Assembly (NCBI GenBank): GCA_022393335.1
Contig: JAJEKB010020967.1
Location: 398,063-462,062 of the forward strand
DNA: 64,000 nucleotides
DNA from: Macrotrachela quadricornifera
Taxonomy: Eukaryota; Rotifera; Eurotatoria; Philodinida; Philodinidae
Reading direction: 5' to 3'
Each line of letters starts with the position of its first letter. Positions within the stretch are counted from its first letter, which is position 1. A program made the translations under genes and the position numbers. Below the pieces are notes generated by a model. That model was not told the origin of the DNA. It ran no database searches and worked only from the letters and a program-made list of their open reading frames with translations. Positions 25,261 through 35,866 of this stretch are shown in pieces.

Positions 25261-27930
25261 TTACTTCAAGTGAACAACAATCTGTGGTAAAATATTGGCT
25301 TCTTGAAAAACCGCTAATTCATCATAGAGCGCATCATCGGTGTTTCCACTTGCAGGAGGACGATAGTCCATTGTATTCGGATCGTTGCCGATGGGTGAAA
25401 TAGGTATATAATGACGCTGATAATTTTTATAGTTTCCTTTTCCGTAGAAATGAAATCTATGCGGTGAGACATTGGGTGGTGCATCATCTGTCACAACTGG
25501 AAATGGATTCAATAAGAGCACGTAGCACATAATCAGACATCCATCAGAAGCTCCACAATACCGTGTTGCATATTTGGCTGATGAAGTGAAATACATTGCT
25601 TTTCCATACCAACCATCGTCAAGAGTTCCCAAAGCAGCGAATTCGTCAGACAGAAAATTCGGTAAAATAGATTGTCGACAGCCATGCCACATGCGTACAA
25701 TACGTGCACGTCGATTATGTGATACTTGTTGACAGAGTGAATCCAGATGATCTAGGACACGTTTACGTTCTGTACTACTACTCTCAACATCTAATTGAGG
25801 CTGAAATGCTGGTTGCTGCTGTCAATTTTCGACAGTTTCAAACTGTTGAAGAAACATTCGATAACGACCAGGATGAAAAACGTATTGAATTTTATCAATC
25901 TTATATTGTTAGCGCTTGTGATTATACATCACAACGCTATACGGAGGATTTGATGGTCCTTCTAGTCTAACTGGCTTAGGACATCTGCCCGGATAGCAGA
26001 AGGTGTGGGTTCGAGTCCCACGAAGGTCGTCTTTTTCCTCCATGTTAAGCACATATGTTTCTTTTCCTTTCCTTTCCTTTCCTTTCCTTTCCTTTCCTTC
26101 CCTTCCTATGACTCACATATGATGCTAACATATATGAACTAGGTAATGCTCCGCTGATCCAGCTGTAAACACGAGATACAAGTGTTCGATGATTTTGATT
26201 TGTTAATTGACAGACCGATATGTTTGGGTAAGATGTTGTATCGGTCATTTCATTTGCAGGAAGCAAAGGAGTGAAATCTCCTTCAAATTGGTTGTAGTAA
26301 ACTTTATTTCGTTCACCTTTCACTGATGACAGATCAATGGAAGACGATGATGTTGAGTTTCTCTTTAGTTCATCAATTGTTTTACGAAATAAACGTCGGT
26401 GGACAATGGAAGTGATACCAAGATCTTGTAAGGCTTCGTCATCGATCGATGTAAGTAAGGATTCACCTGTAATTTTGTGATTGCGAAAACTCTCAGAATA
26501 ATCTTTGCTGATGTGTTGAAGTGAACGTACCCATCGGAAAACATCATTGACATTCCAATGTGCCACGTCCATTAATAAAACTAAAATGTAATACCAACAA
26601 CAAAATTTTTAAGCTCAGTATTCTTTGAAAAAATGTATGATATAGAATGGTTTCTATCACCTACCATCATCGTTTGCTAATAGCATGACCTTAACGCAAC
26701 CATCTGAGTACTGACCTTGCAAACAACAAGTCCACCATTCATAAACAAAACTATATTCTACACAGAAGAAACGTCCTGGACGATAGCTAGGTTTTCTAGA
26801 GCCAGGCTGATAGCCACCAACAATAGAGTAGTTACTCTTGATACTGATGCCAGTATTGTTGGCTTCATTCTGGGATGCTTTGCAACAGGGCCATTCCTTT
26901 TTTAGTTCATCATAATCACAAATACGTGCATATTTCTTGTGCTCTCTATACCATTTTGTGGCTTCATCAATCAACTCATTGAGAAATTCAGTTTTCAAGA
27001 AAGTATAATTCTTGACAGATTGTGATGAAATACGTGACTTCTTCCACTTGATATATTCGTTACATGCTCCAGGATGAGCACTTAAATAATCACGCAAGCA
27101 AATGAAATTTTCAGGATCCTCAGTTACGTGAACAATAAATCCTTTCTGAAAGTAAATGAGAAGAAATAATTATGTAGCAACCAACGATGACTTTTCCTCA
27201 TACTACCTTGATTAGAGTACATTCTGTAAGTCGCATCAGATGGTTATGACGACGCGAGTAATCATCTACATCCAATTCTTTACCTTTTTCTAACTGATAT
27301 TTGAATTCATAACCGACTTGACGTAATGCAGAAGTTGTTGCTGTCAGTGTAACTCCACAAGGTCGCGTATAAAGTAATCCGGTTACGACAATATCAATAA
27401 TTGGTTTTGCGTATATTCCTACTACACTTGTGCTACCAATATGCTCGGCATCTAGTAGTAAAGGTTGTTTTTCGTCCGGAAGAGCATTCTAAAATAGACC
27501 ATACATACGACTAAAGTGCAGTATGCGCATTATCGGTGAAGATGTTTTGGCCGCGATTATGCAATCGAAAAGTTGAAACTTTCTCTACGCGTCAAAGCAT
27601 TCAAACAATTACCTTGATTCGACTGATTTCTTCTTCATATAATTTTGGCCAATTAGGGTCGTATTCCTTTAATTCTAATGGAGATTGTTCGTATGCTCGC
27701 CAGGCTACTGATGTGGGCAATTCTTCTTGGCCATGATCTATAAACTCGTAGCCGATTCCATCTCCTTCATAATCCGGACACTGCAGCAGGTCATCCGGTA
27801 TTTCGGTATGATTTAACGAATCAATAAAATTCTTGCGCTTTTCTTTTGACACAGTTTCCGAAGATTGTAATCCATACAAGCGTAGATCAGATGATTCAAC
27901 TTGAAAGCAATACTTGTATAATCGTACCAT
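25261..27930 (-). CDS. GrpB-SAM-PARP fusion protein (five exons; one in-frame TGA)
   Basis: Exons (minus): 27613-27930, 27207-27488, 26665-27145, 26117-26580, 25261-25899. Every junction has GT-AG and keeps phase, giving 727 codons. Residues 89-260 match the GrpB/UPF0157 nucleotidyltransferase-fold family: EYDPNWPKLYEEE, AEHIGSTSV..AKPIIDI and RDYLSAHPGACNEY. Residues 260-360 (Cys/Trp-rich, WPCC and WWTCC) are unrecognised. Residues 365-430 are a SAM domain (WNVNDVFRWVRSL; LTSIDDEALQDLGI). Residues 516-727 are a PARP-type catalytic domain with the H-Y-E triad intact: MWHG (H587), GKAMYF (Y618) and YDELAVF (E709). Such domains use NAD+ to ADP-ribosylate targets; SAM domains mediate oligomerisation; the GrpB substrate is not known to me. 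Codon 541 (25822-25824) is TGA inside the PARP domain, so it is either a recent pseudogene, an allele, or a sequencing error. The minimal start at 27930 is preceded by TATA-like sequence. Confidence 0.8.
25956..26029 (+). tRNA. tRNA-like gene with atypical anticodon loop (positional anticodon GGA)
   Basis: Cloverleaf by eye: acceptor GTCCTTC/GAAGGTC with one T-T mismatch at pair 2-71; D stem GTCT/GGAC; anticodon stem TCTGC/GCAGA, perfect; 4-nt variable loop; T arm GTGGG-TTCGAGT-CCCAC, perfect. Internal promoters are good: A-box-like TAGTCTAACTGG and B-box GGTTCGAGTCC, followed by T5. The oddity is the loop CCGGATA: position 33 is C instead of the near-universal T, and positions 34-36 read GGA (Ser), although the short variable loop rules out an ordinary tRNA-Ser. 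The body resembles tRNA-Arg. It is either a tRNA pseudogene with a changed anticodon loop or a tRNA-derived repeat. Confidence 0.75.
26032..26036 (+). terminator. RNA polymerase III terminator (T5)
   Basis: Five T residues begin three bases after the tRNA discriminator position, as expected for Pol III termination. Confidence 0.6.
26058..26106. repeat. (CCTTT)n microsatellite
   Basis: About eight CCTTT units inside intron 4 of the minus-strand PARP gene. The KGKERKGKERK reading at the end of the exon-4 frame is a translation of this tract. Confidence 0.9.
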
Positions 27931-28577
27931 TTCTTTTTTTAATATACCACGATGTCGTCATTCTATAAAATGAAGCAAGATAAGGACAAATATACTGCCT
28001 TTCCTGGCTGTCAACAAACCAAGCATGTTTTGCTTTACTGCAACCATGAAACTTTTCAATGCGTGTGTATGATTTCTTTTATCTGCTCTCAACGCGAAAG
28101 GTAATGTTTCGTTATCAGTGTACAACGAGAAAAATAAAAGAGAAGAAAAAACAATTCGTGAGGGTGAGGGTGACTATGTGAGTTTCGTTATTATGATCCA
28201 AATCTCGTTGCTGAGAGTTGAAGTTTTGTGTTGTTGATAATCTGGATGATATAGTAATCCAATTAATGTAAAGAGTATAAGCATGAATTTTTGGTTTTAT
28301 ATTGTAGGTAACTTTAAAGATATTTGTAAAATACGCTAACACCCTTAAATTGGGAGTCGATACTACCAGTAGATAGAACTCAGTGAATTAATTCTACAAA
28401 CTCCCACGAACACCCAAATCTCTTCACCGATCGATAGTGCCAGTCAACCTAGGTATATAGGCAAAAGATTAGTTTTCTTTGTGCTAGCTTAAAAAAAATA
28501 GTATTCATTGGGAAACTACTTCAATTCTTAAGTGTTTTGAGCGTTCGTGTATTTTACAAACATCTTAATTGAATCAA
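27931..28577. other. Upstream flank of the PARP gene
   Basis: Contains a TTTTATAG TATA-like box about 45 bp upstream of the proposed start on the minus strand. No other gene is visible. Confidence 0.35.
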
Positions 28578-28578
28578 G

Positions 28579-28904
28579 TTAGATAAGAATTAAACTAATA
28601 AAATAATAAAAAATACAATGTTAAATTTTAAATTTCGTTTTGTGACATTTCTATAAACGATGTTATCTTCATCAGACTTTGGTGGTGTTAACTGGTCATA
28701 ATTTTATTTTTTATTTCTTTTTCGTTTTGACGTATATCATATGATAGCGGAACGGCAAGACAAAAAATAAAAAATAAAATTATGATCAGTTAACATCACT
28801 GAAGTCTGATGAAGATAAACATCGTTTATAGAAATGTCACAAAATGAAATTTAAAATTTAACATTGTATTTTATATTATTTTATTAATTCAATGCTTATC
28901 TGAC
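28579..28904. mobile_element. Near-perfect hairpin MITE, about 0.33 kb
   Basis: Arms 28579-28727 and 28748-28904 are almost exact reverse complements, for example ATCTTCATCAGACTTTGGTG against CACTGAAGTCTGATGAAGAT. The spacer is only about 20 bp. There is no coding content. Confidence 0.85.
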
Positions 28905-29892
28905 CTAATTAAATTAAACTGAATTTTTTATTTTAATTTCAATTCTATTTATACTGAATTTAATTCTTTACAATCATTTTTAATTACTAGTTACGCATTT
29001 TAATTTAATCATCAACTATGTGAAAAAACTTTTATTGCTCTTATAGAAAGAATAAACGGATACGTCAAAAAATCGTAATCAGAATTGTGTCTTCTGCCAA
29101 TATCATCAAATAGTCATAACTCCTTCAGAAACTATTGAGGGGATGAATGAACTTAGAGTATTTCATTACGAACTAGGACCTACAAGATAGGGGTAATCTG
29201 AGCCCTAAAATTTTTTATCACTTCGAGAGGTTCCTTCGTCAGATCTTGCCAGGCTTGCCATCATTCAAATTGGTCCAAAAAGATCTGATTTCTTTCGTTC
29301 TTTACAATCTGTTTCTGAATACTCGTATTCTTTCGGATGTTGATATTTCATCAACCCTTTTCTGAGTTGTAATATTTCCAACATTTTCATTTTGATGTAA
29401 TTTTACTAAAGATTCACTAGTTATTACTTTACCACCTTTGTTTTTCCATTGTTATTGGATAGAGTATTGTATTTAAGATGATCCATTGAAATATTCTACT
29501 CGCTGTAACTTTTTGAGGGCAAAGTTTTGTTTTTTAAGCAAAAAGTCGTTCTTCAATCAAGTCATCATATTTGGATCAAAATAATTACATAAAAACTTTC
29601 TTTATGGTAATTAAAAAACAATTCTTCTTATCTTTTAAACAAAATACTAATTCGCAAGTGAAGCATTCGATGTTTGGTCTAATTTTTACTTCTTGTGTAC
29701 TACCATGAGCATGTCTTCTTTGTGTTCATGTTACATGCAAAGAGATTTCATTATCTAAATGAAGAATAGATTGTGACGATACTTGTTTAGGCTTCTTCAA
29801 AAAATAGAATCCTTTCAGATTTATCCACTCAACATCAGACCAGAGAAGACTTTGTCATTGAAACCATGTGATTTAAGTAAAATAGTTTATCC

Positions 29893-30521
29893 TGAGCTGC
29901 CTGACGAGGGAACCGCCCGAAGTGACTAGCTGCTTTTGCGTTTAGGCTTTGCGTATATGGCAGACTCCAATGCAGTATGAAAAATGTCAAAAAGGCAAGT
30001 GTCCATGGTCTTTCTTTACAAAGTTATCGGCGCTTTACTGAAGTTTTAGTCTATAGTATTGTATGTACTATAGAATCGAATGGCGACATTTATAGCTGAA
30101 ATTTTTTCCACAGATAGAGCTCTTAGTAACTAGAATGTCCTAAAAATTTCTGCTCAAACGAATGTTCTTTTCATGTGATACTGATATTCCAGAAATCTTT
30201 CCTATTCTATGGAAGATTGGAAAACCTCATATTTTTTTGGGATATCAATATCTCGTGAAGGGAACATTCTAGTTACTAGTAGCCCTATATGTGGACAAGG
30301 TTTCAGTTATAAATATCCTCATTCAATTCTTTGATACATATGGTGCTATAGGCTAAAACTTCAATAAAACGCCAATAACTTTGTAAGGAAAGACCATAAG
30401 CACTTGCCTGTCTGAGGTTTTTCATACTGCATTGTGGTCTCCCTTATACACAGAGTCTGAACTCAAAAGCAATTAATCACTTCAGGCAGTTGCCCGCATT
30501 AGGTGAGTTGGAATAATGAGT
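29893..30521. mobile_element. Long hairpin element, about 0.63 kb
   Basis: The two halves are reverse complements over most of about 300 bp. CAATGCAGTATGAAAAA, TTACAAAGTTATCGGCG and AACTAGAATGT all recur inverted. Tips are diverged (GAGCTGCCTGACGAGGG and CAGGCAGTTGCCCGC). No ORF. It is a non-autonomous fold-back or MITE. Confidence 0.8.
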
Positions 30522-31312
30522 TCCTATTCTTTTGTATAATTCAGATACAAATAAAGAATTTCTTTTGTAACTATCTCAATGTAGGAGATTCTTTTTAATC
30601 CAACATAGTTGAGATACTAATCGTCACTATACGCTTTCATCCATTCTAATAGAATCATTTATAAATCTATTTGAAGGACGTATAAAGGTTTTTTTTATCC
30701 AAATCTTTTTTCTTACAAAATGAGGATATTCGTCAGTTTTTGTGGGCTATTATTTGAAGGTATCCATAGGTTTTTCTATTACGATACCCATAAGTGCACA
30801 AGAGCTATCTTATAGAGGTGCCCGTGGGTTGTCAAGGGTTATTCTGTAGCAGCATACATAGATCCTCACGGGCTATTCTATGGTGATATCCATAGGCTGT
30901 GAAAAGATTAAGGTAATAAAGGATAAGGTTGCATTAGGCACAACAGATATAAGGTTTTAAGGCTGTATGCTACATCAACTATAAAAGTATATTCAACATA
31001 AGAGTATGAGGGCTTAAGACTATGTACATACATAGTTTCAAGATTCCATATGCCCTCACTGATTGAAAGGTCAAAGCTTTCAAGTCATGCATTAAAGGAG
31101 AAAAACAGTCGTTCAGTGTGCACATTTTCAAATTTTTTTCTGAACTAATAGAAAAGAGATTCCAAATTTTAATTGCAAAAAAAAAAATCGATTTTTAACT
31201 TTTTGATTTGGTATTCTAGCTCTGGCATGCTTTGGTAGAGACATTAAGGAAAAATTTATTAAAATAGATATTCTTGCTTATTTTCCCTTTTTAGGGTTTG
31301 TGGTAACAAATA
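30522..31312. other. Upstream flank of the 854-aa ART gene
   Basis: Includes a short minisatellite (30755-30900) and AT-rich sequence. A CCTTTTTAG acceptor-like site about 20 bp before the ATG at 31313 could end a 5' UTR intron. Confidence 0.35.
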
Positions 31313-33877
31313 ATGGTCGAAACATTAATCGAACAACAAGACTCTATCCGTCATGTCACTGAGGACACTATGCATTCATTAAATCTCAAACTAGAAGATA
31401 ATCTAAACGAATACATTATATTAATAGTGGGTAATCACGATAAAGGCAATTTATTCATAAATCTTTTGATGGTTACCAGTGAAGATCATTCGAAAGCTTT
31501 CGATGACATTGACACAAGTCTTCGATTCATTGATTCTATGCATCATACGAATATTTTTTTAATTATTTCTGGCACTTTGGGAGAGACATATGCAGCATAC
31601 TTTGATGCCATACCGCAGATTCTCTGTCTTTATGTGTATTGTATGGATGAAGACAAACATACTAAATGGTCTAAAAAAATTCGAAAGATACGTTGTACTG
31701 TTTCGAATGTAATACAGTTACTCACCCAGCTTCATTTCGATATCAAACAGCTAAGTGGACGATGGCCTTTTAATGAAAAGACTTTTCAGAAAACTGAAAC
31801 TATTACCTCCGAATGGTATCATTTATTTCTTCTAGCAATCAGTTGGCAACCTGAACATATTGAAAAATCTTACGGTGAAATGCTAGATGAATGTCGAGTT
31901 TACTATAAAAAAAACGCTTCTGTGCTCAAAGAAATTGACTATTTTGCACAGAATTGCAACTCTTATAGTGCGATTCGTGAATATACAAAGGATACTTTTC
32001 TTCATTGCATTGTCAATCGTGCTTTACGCACACAAAATATGGAAATTATCATGAAATTTCGTCCATTCATTTCTGATTTAAATTTTCAATTACATGAAAA
32101 TTATGAAAAGTATTATAAATCCAAGATATCTTTCATGGGCGTTGTGTATCGAGGACAAGCTTTGAACGTTAATGAATTAGAATATCTTCGCTCAGTTTGT
32201 AGGTCGAGAAATCCTGTTATTACGTTGACCACATTTGGTTCTGCGTCACTTGATCCTGAAGTTGCAATGAATTTTCTACCTATTGTAGACGATCATATCC
32301 CTTGTCTATTCGAAATTATTATACCTGACGAATACAAGATAGAAGGAAATACTCCATGGGATAATATACAAGCATTTGCAAATATTTCCTCATTGTCAGT
32401 TTTCCCAACTGAACAAGAAGTGCTTTTTTCTCTTCTGACACATTTTTGTGTACGAGAAGTCGGTGATCTAATTGTTCAATCTGATCGTCAATGGCTGCCA
32501 ATTACACTCGAACTCATCAGTCCTAACAAAACAGACTACGATTATAATCATTTGAATTTTCTACAACGTATCAAAAAGGAAAAAAATCCACAGCATTATC
32601 TTGATCTTTTGAATTTTTTAAAGGAGGTTACCAAAGATGAAGTAAGATTTAATAATATGAATTGGAAACAATGGTGGTCGATTTTGAAATATCAATGGGG
32701 AACACACGCAGCACGTGATCAGCCACTACTTCTAACATTATATCAATGTTTTAGGGAACATAAATATTATTCGAGAAAAGCAGTTCAAATGCACAAAGAC
32801 ATTCTATGTACTATTCCTTGCATCACATCAAATCAATCATCTTTTTCCTTTTTACTTCAATATTTTGAGTATTGTCACCACATACCTACGAAACGAATTG
32901 CCTTCTACGAACAGTATTTAAAACAATTTTGCACTACGAATACAAAGGAATCCATTAAATGTCTCTTTTATGCTGGGCTAACTTATGAAAAAATTTCTGA
33001 TAAGGAGCGTGCATTAGAATGTTATGAAACTATTCTTGCATTGGATATGTCTAACAAGTTTCACAAGAATGATGAAATGCAACAGCGGATAAAAAATTTG
33101 AAAAAGCCTTCAAAAATAGATCGAATAATGAAAAATGAACGTACAATAGTGGTAAAAGCTACTGACAAAGAACCTTTGAGAATGTATGAAATACAACAAG
33201 AACAAAGGACAAATAACCGGAATATTGAGAGTAACACTGCTGACAAGTTACCTATAGCAAAACGTCTAGAACGACTCGCTCAATATCTTGAAAACCTTGA
33301 GGAGTGGTATGATATGGCTGACTCAAAGATTATTCTTCGTTTACCACGCGGGAATACTTCGAATCTTTCTGTTAATGATTATCGATTTTATTTTTTATCT
33401 GCTGTGAAACGACATATATCATCCGGTACTACAACAACGGACGCAACTAATAATATTTATCTCTCTCATTGGCGTTATAAAAAATATATGCATGAATGGA
33501 TTCTGTTAAAAGCATTAGAGAAATTTTTACAGCCATTTAAGAAGAGATCAGAATGCATTAGCAAGCGTGTTCTTCCTCAACTCGAGCGATTTCTAAAGAA
33601 ACTTAGTGTGCTCATCACCCTATGCACTGTTTACATATGCATCAAACAAAGAAGTGGCAAACTTAACGTGAACAAAGTTCAATTTATTGACTTCACAAAC
33701 ACAGAGACGAGGCAAATCAATTTTTTTGATCTTCGCGATGACAACTTACTATACAGTCTTAAAGAACTTGAAGAAAAATGTTCATCTATTCCAGAAACTT
33801 CTTTCACTATTCCGGACCATGAAAGGATCATTCGGATGACACCTGGTGATTTTATTAGAAGTTTAAACACAACATAG
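31313..33877 (+). CDS. R-S-E ADP-ribosyltransferase (ART) with helical/TPR-like C-terminus, 854 aa
   Basis: Single intact ORF. Residues 1-150 are an alpha/beta domain (YIILIVGNHDK; NIFLIISGTLG; ILCLYVYCMDE) that commonly precedes the ART domain in bdelloid relatives. The ART core has R280 in VYRGQ, the Ser motif FGSAS (S310-A311-S312; the usual central Thr is Ala), and the ExE motif FPTEQEVLF (E367, E369). These enzymes transfer ADP-ribose from NAD+ to protein, usually Arg, side chains. Residues 480-600 are helical with a TPR-like pair (CLFYAGLTYEKI; ERALECYETILALD). The C-terminal 250 residues are unrecognised. It has no signal peptide, so is probably cytosolic. It is a paralogue of the gene at 38.1-40.3 kb on the opposite strand, but intronless and longer. 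Confidence 0.88.
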   Translation: MVETLIEQQDSIRHVTEDTMHSLNLKLEDNLNEYIILIVGNHDKGNLFINLLMVTSEDHSKAFDDIDTSLRFIDSMHHTNIFLIISGTLGETYAAYFDAIPQILCLYVYCMDEDKHTKWSKKIRKIRCTVSNVIQLLTQLHFDIKQLSGRWPFNEKTFQKTETITSEWYHLFLLAISWQPEHIEKSYGEMLDECRVYYKKNASVLKEIDYFAQNCNSYSAIREYTKDTFLHCIVNRALRTQNMEIIMKFRPFISDLNFQLHENYEKYYKSKISFMGVVYRGQALNVNELEYLRSVCRSRNPVITLTTFGSASLDPEVAMNFLPIVDDHIPCLFEIIIPDEYKIEGNTPWDNIQAFANISSLSVFPTEQEVLFSLLTHFCVREVGDLIVQSDRQWLPITLELISPNKTDYDYNHLNFLQRIKKEKNPQHYLDLLNFLKEVTKDEVRFNNMNWKQWWSILKYQWGTHAARDQPLLLTLYQCFREHKYYSRKAVQMHKDILCTIPCITSNQSSFSFLLQYFEYCHHIPTKRIAFYEQYLKQFCTTNTKESIKCLFYAGLTYEKISDKERALECYETILALDMSNKFHKNDEMQQRIKNLKKPSKIDRIMKNERTIVVKATDKEPLRMYEIQQEQRTNNRNIESNTADKLPIAKRLERLAQYLENLEEWYDMADSKIILRLPRGNTSNLSVNDYRFYFLSAVKRHISSGTTTTDATNNIYLSHWRYKKYMHEWILLKALEKFLQPFKKRSECISKRVLPQLERFLKKLSVLITLCTVYICIKQRSGKLNVNKVQFIDFTNTETRQINFFDLRDDNLLYSLKELEEKCSSIPETSFTIPDHERIIRMTPGDFIRSLNTT

Positions 33878-34231
33878 TAATAAATAAATGTCGTTTGAAC
33901 TATCAGCAACGACTGATAGATTTTATTTCGAAAAAGCAAAGAGAAACTAGAAGAAGTAGAAAAAAGGAGAACTCGATCAGATGATCTCATTTATTTTAAC
34001 CAAGGACACAGGCATATTCACGTTCCAAATTCACACGAATAAGATTAGTGAAAACTTATGTTAAGTATCAATATTAATCTCAAAAAATATATAGATAAAA
34101 TAAGCTTATTGAGAAATTCAAAGAGTCTATCTTTGATCATGCACAAAAACATTCTCGATGAGTCAAAAATTCTATGAGTTAGAACGAGAAATTTGTGCTC
34201 CTAAGTGGTCGAATTCGACCGCCATATATGA

Positions 34232-34290
34232 CAGTGGCGTATCCAAGGGGGAGGCAAATGGGCAATCGCCCATCGTAATTTTTGTAAGTA
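34232..34290 (+). repeat. Possible solo hAT-type terminal sequence
   Basis: CAGTGGCGTATCCAAGGGGG resembles the CAGTGGCG ends of many hAT elements and is followed by GGGCAATCGCCC. No matching opposite end was found nearby, so this is at best a fragment. Confidence 0.3.
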
Positions 34291-34803
34291 AGCTTTTACC
34301 CACTGAAATTTCACTTGCTCAGACTTGTTTATTTGTTTTTTGAATTAAATAGTAAGTATGTTTTTTTTCTTTATGAATCAGAGGCATTTTATGCTTCTGC
34401 TTTTCATTAAGAATTAGAAAAAGAATCATTCCTTGTACTTCAACTGTAAGTATGGATGAAAGTGCGTTCGGTTTTATTGAGAAAACACTAAACGAGTAAA
34501 CGTAGCAAAAGATGGATCAAAGAGAAGAGAAACAAAAACACAGGGTTGGAAAACACATCCAAGCGTGTGGATATGGCCAGTTGGCTTGATACTTCGAGAT
34601 TTATTTGTTCAATGTGAATTTTTTTACCAATTATAGTATACAGATAATGCTAATGAATGTTTATTGTTTGAGTTGTATATCCTAATAAGAAAGAGAATTA
34701 TCGATTATTTATAGTTACATCGACTTCTATTAAAGTATTTCAAACAATATGAGGCATCAATGAAAAAGTTTTATTATTATGTAGTTAATTTGCAACTATC
34801 GGA

Positions 34804-35106
34804 TGTTCTAGAATAAATTATCCTATTTATTTTTTTGAGATTTCTTCTCTGTTATCCATTTGATTAAAATTTTTTAATGAAAAGATAGTGCTTAAAATTC
34901 TCTACAAAATCATATATGACTAAGGTTAAAACCTGTTTTAGATATATTTGAAAAAAGACAAAAACTAAAGACATACAAGCAGCTGTAAAAATTAAATACG
35001 TTCACATTTTAATCTCTATATACGTTTTATTAAAAAAGTGTTTTAATCAAATGGATAATAGAGGAGAAACTTCAAAAATACAAATAGGATAATTTATTCT
35101 GTAACA
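34804..35106. mobile_element. Palindromic MITE, about 0.3 kb
   Basis: The left arm (TAGAATAAATTATCCTATTT ... TATCCATTTGATTAAAA) and the right arm are reverse complements over about 75-95 bp, with an AT-rich centre. No ORF. Confidence 0.75.
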
Positions 35107-35410
35107 ATCGATATTTTCTTTTCTCATCATTCAGCATGATTGAATAGATTTTATAAAGAATCAATTATCTATCAAGCATATTTCTACACTATTACTTGAT
35201 TTCACATAGTAAATATATTCTATACAATGATTCGTAGTAATAGCTAAATCTATTTCATTTATTTGCATAATTAAAATTCATTTCTCTTTAACTTTTATCC
35301 TACTAATTTATTTATTTATTTCAAAAAAAAAAAAGAAATAGTAAATATGTGAGAAATAAGTTAATAAAGTATTCTTTAGATATTTAATCAATTGCAAATG
35401 GATATTCTCT

Positions 35411-35866
35411 TTATTCAGGTGGATTAATACCAGGAACTGGAGGATAATTTGGTTTATTTCTAAAATAAAACAAAATAAAAAAAATTAATTTCTATTAAAA
35501 TAAAACATTTAATATTACGAAAGAGATTGTGTATTTCCAAATCGTTCACCTGTATCCATTCCAAGTGCACCAGCTCCAATACCAAAACCAACACCACGAA
35601 TACCAAATTTTCGACCATAACATTGTCTACAATATATATCACCATCATGTTCTGCTAATGTCGTTATTTCTAATGATTTCTTACAAAGACCTAATTTTCA
35701 TAAATTAAAATTAAAAAAAAGACCAAAATTTATAAATATTCATTTAATTACCACATCGAAAACAAAATTTATGCCATAGTTTTCCAGCAGCTGGAACTGA
35801 TTCAGCATGAAAAGCTGCATGACCACAACGTGGACAATGTTGTGTTTCTTGACCTTTAAATGGCAT
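35411..35866 (-). CDS. Single-LIM-domain protein of CRP/muscle-LIM type, 111 aa
   Basis: Three exons (minus): 35752-35866, 35519-35690, 35411-35459, separated by introns of 61 and 59 bp. All junctions are GT-AG and in phase. The LIM zinc ligands follow the family spacing: CPRC ... WHKFC-FRC-GLC ... YCRQC. After the LIM comes the Gly-rich stretch KFGIRGVGFGIGAGALGMDTG, characteristic of CRP/CSRP and insect Mlp60A/Mlp84B proteins, then a short NYPPVPGINPPE tail. Such proteins bind alpha-actinin and act in muscle Z-discs, cytoskeleton and nucleus. Length and single-LIM layout match Mlp60A-like proteins. None of these exons would be found by a long-ORF search. Confidence 0.92.

Larger units (their letters stand above)
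25900..26116 (-). other. Intron 4 of the GrpB-SAM-PARP gene, holding an antisense tRNA-like gene
   Basis: Donor GTGAGT at 26116 downward, acceptor CTAAC..ATAAG at 25900. At 217 bp it is the longest intron of the gene (the others are 61-124 bp). It contains a (CCTTT)n tract and, on the opposite strand, a complete tRNA-like gene. Confidence 0.7.
33878..35410. other. Non-coding spacer with a hAT-like end and a hairpin
   Basis: Apart from the two repeat features listed separately, I see only AT-rich sequence. Confidence 0.4.

Noticed and set aside
25704..25970. 88-aa plus-strand ORF over the PARP exon
   Set aside because: It is antisense to the PARP domain. The minus-strand reading (KIQYVFHPGRYRMF ... 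WHG) has the family motifs.
25956..26029. Ordinary tRNA-Ser(GGA)
   Set aside because: The variable loop is only 4 nt, whereas tRNA-Ser needs a long variable arm, and position 33 is C.
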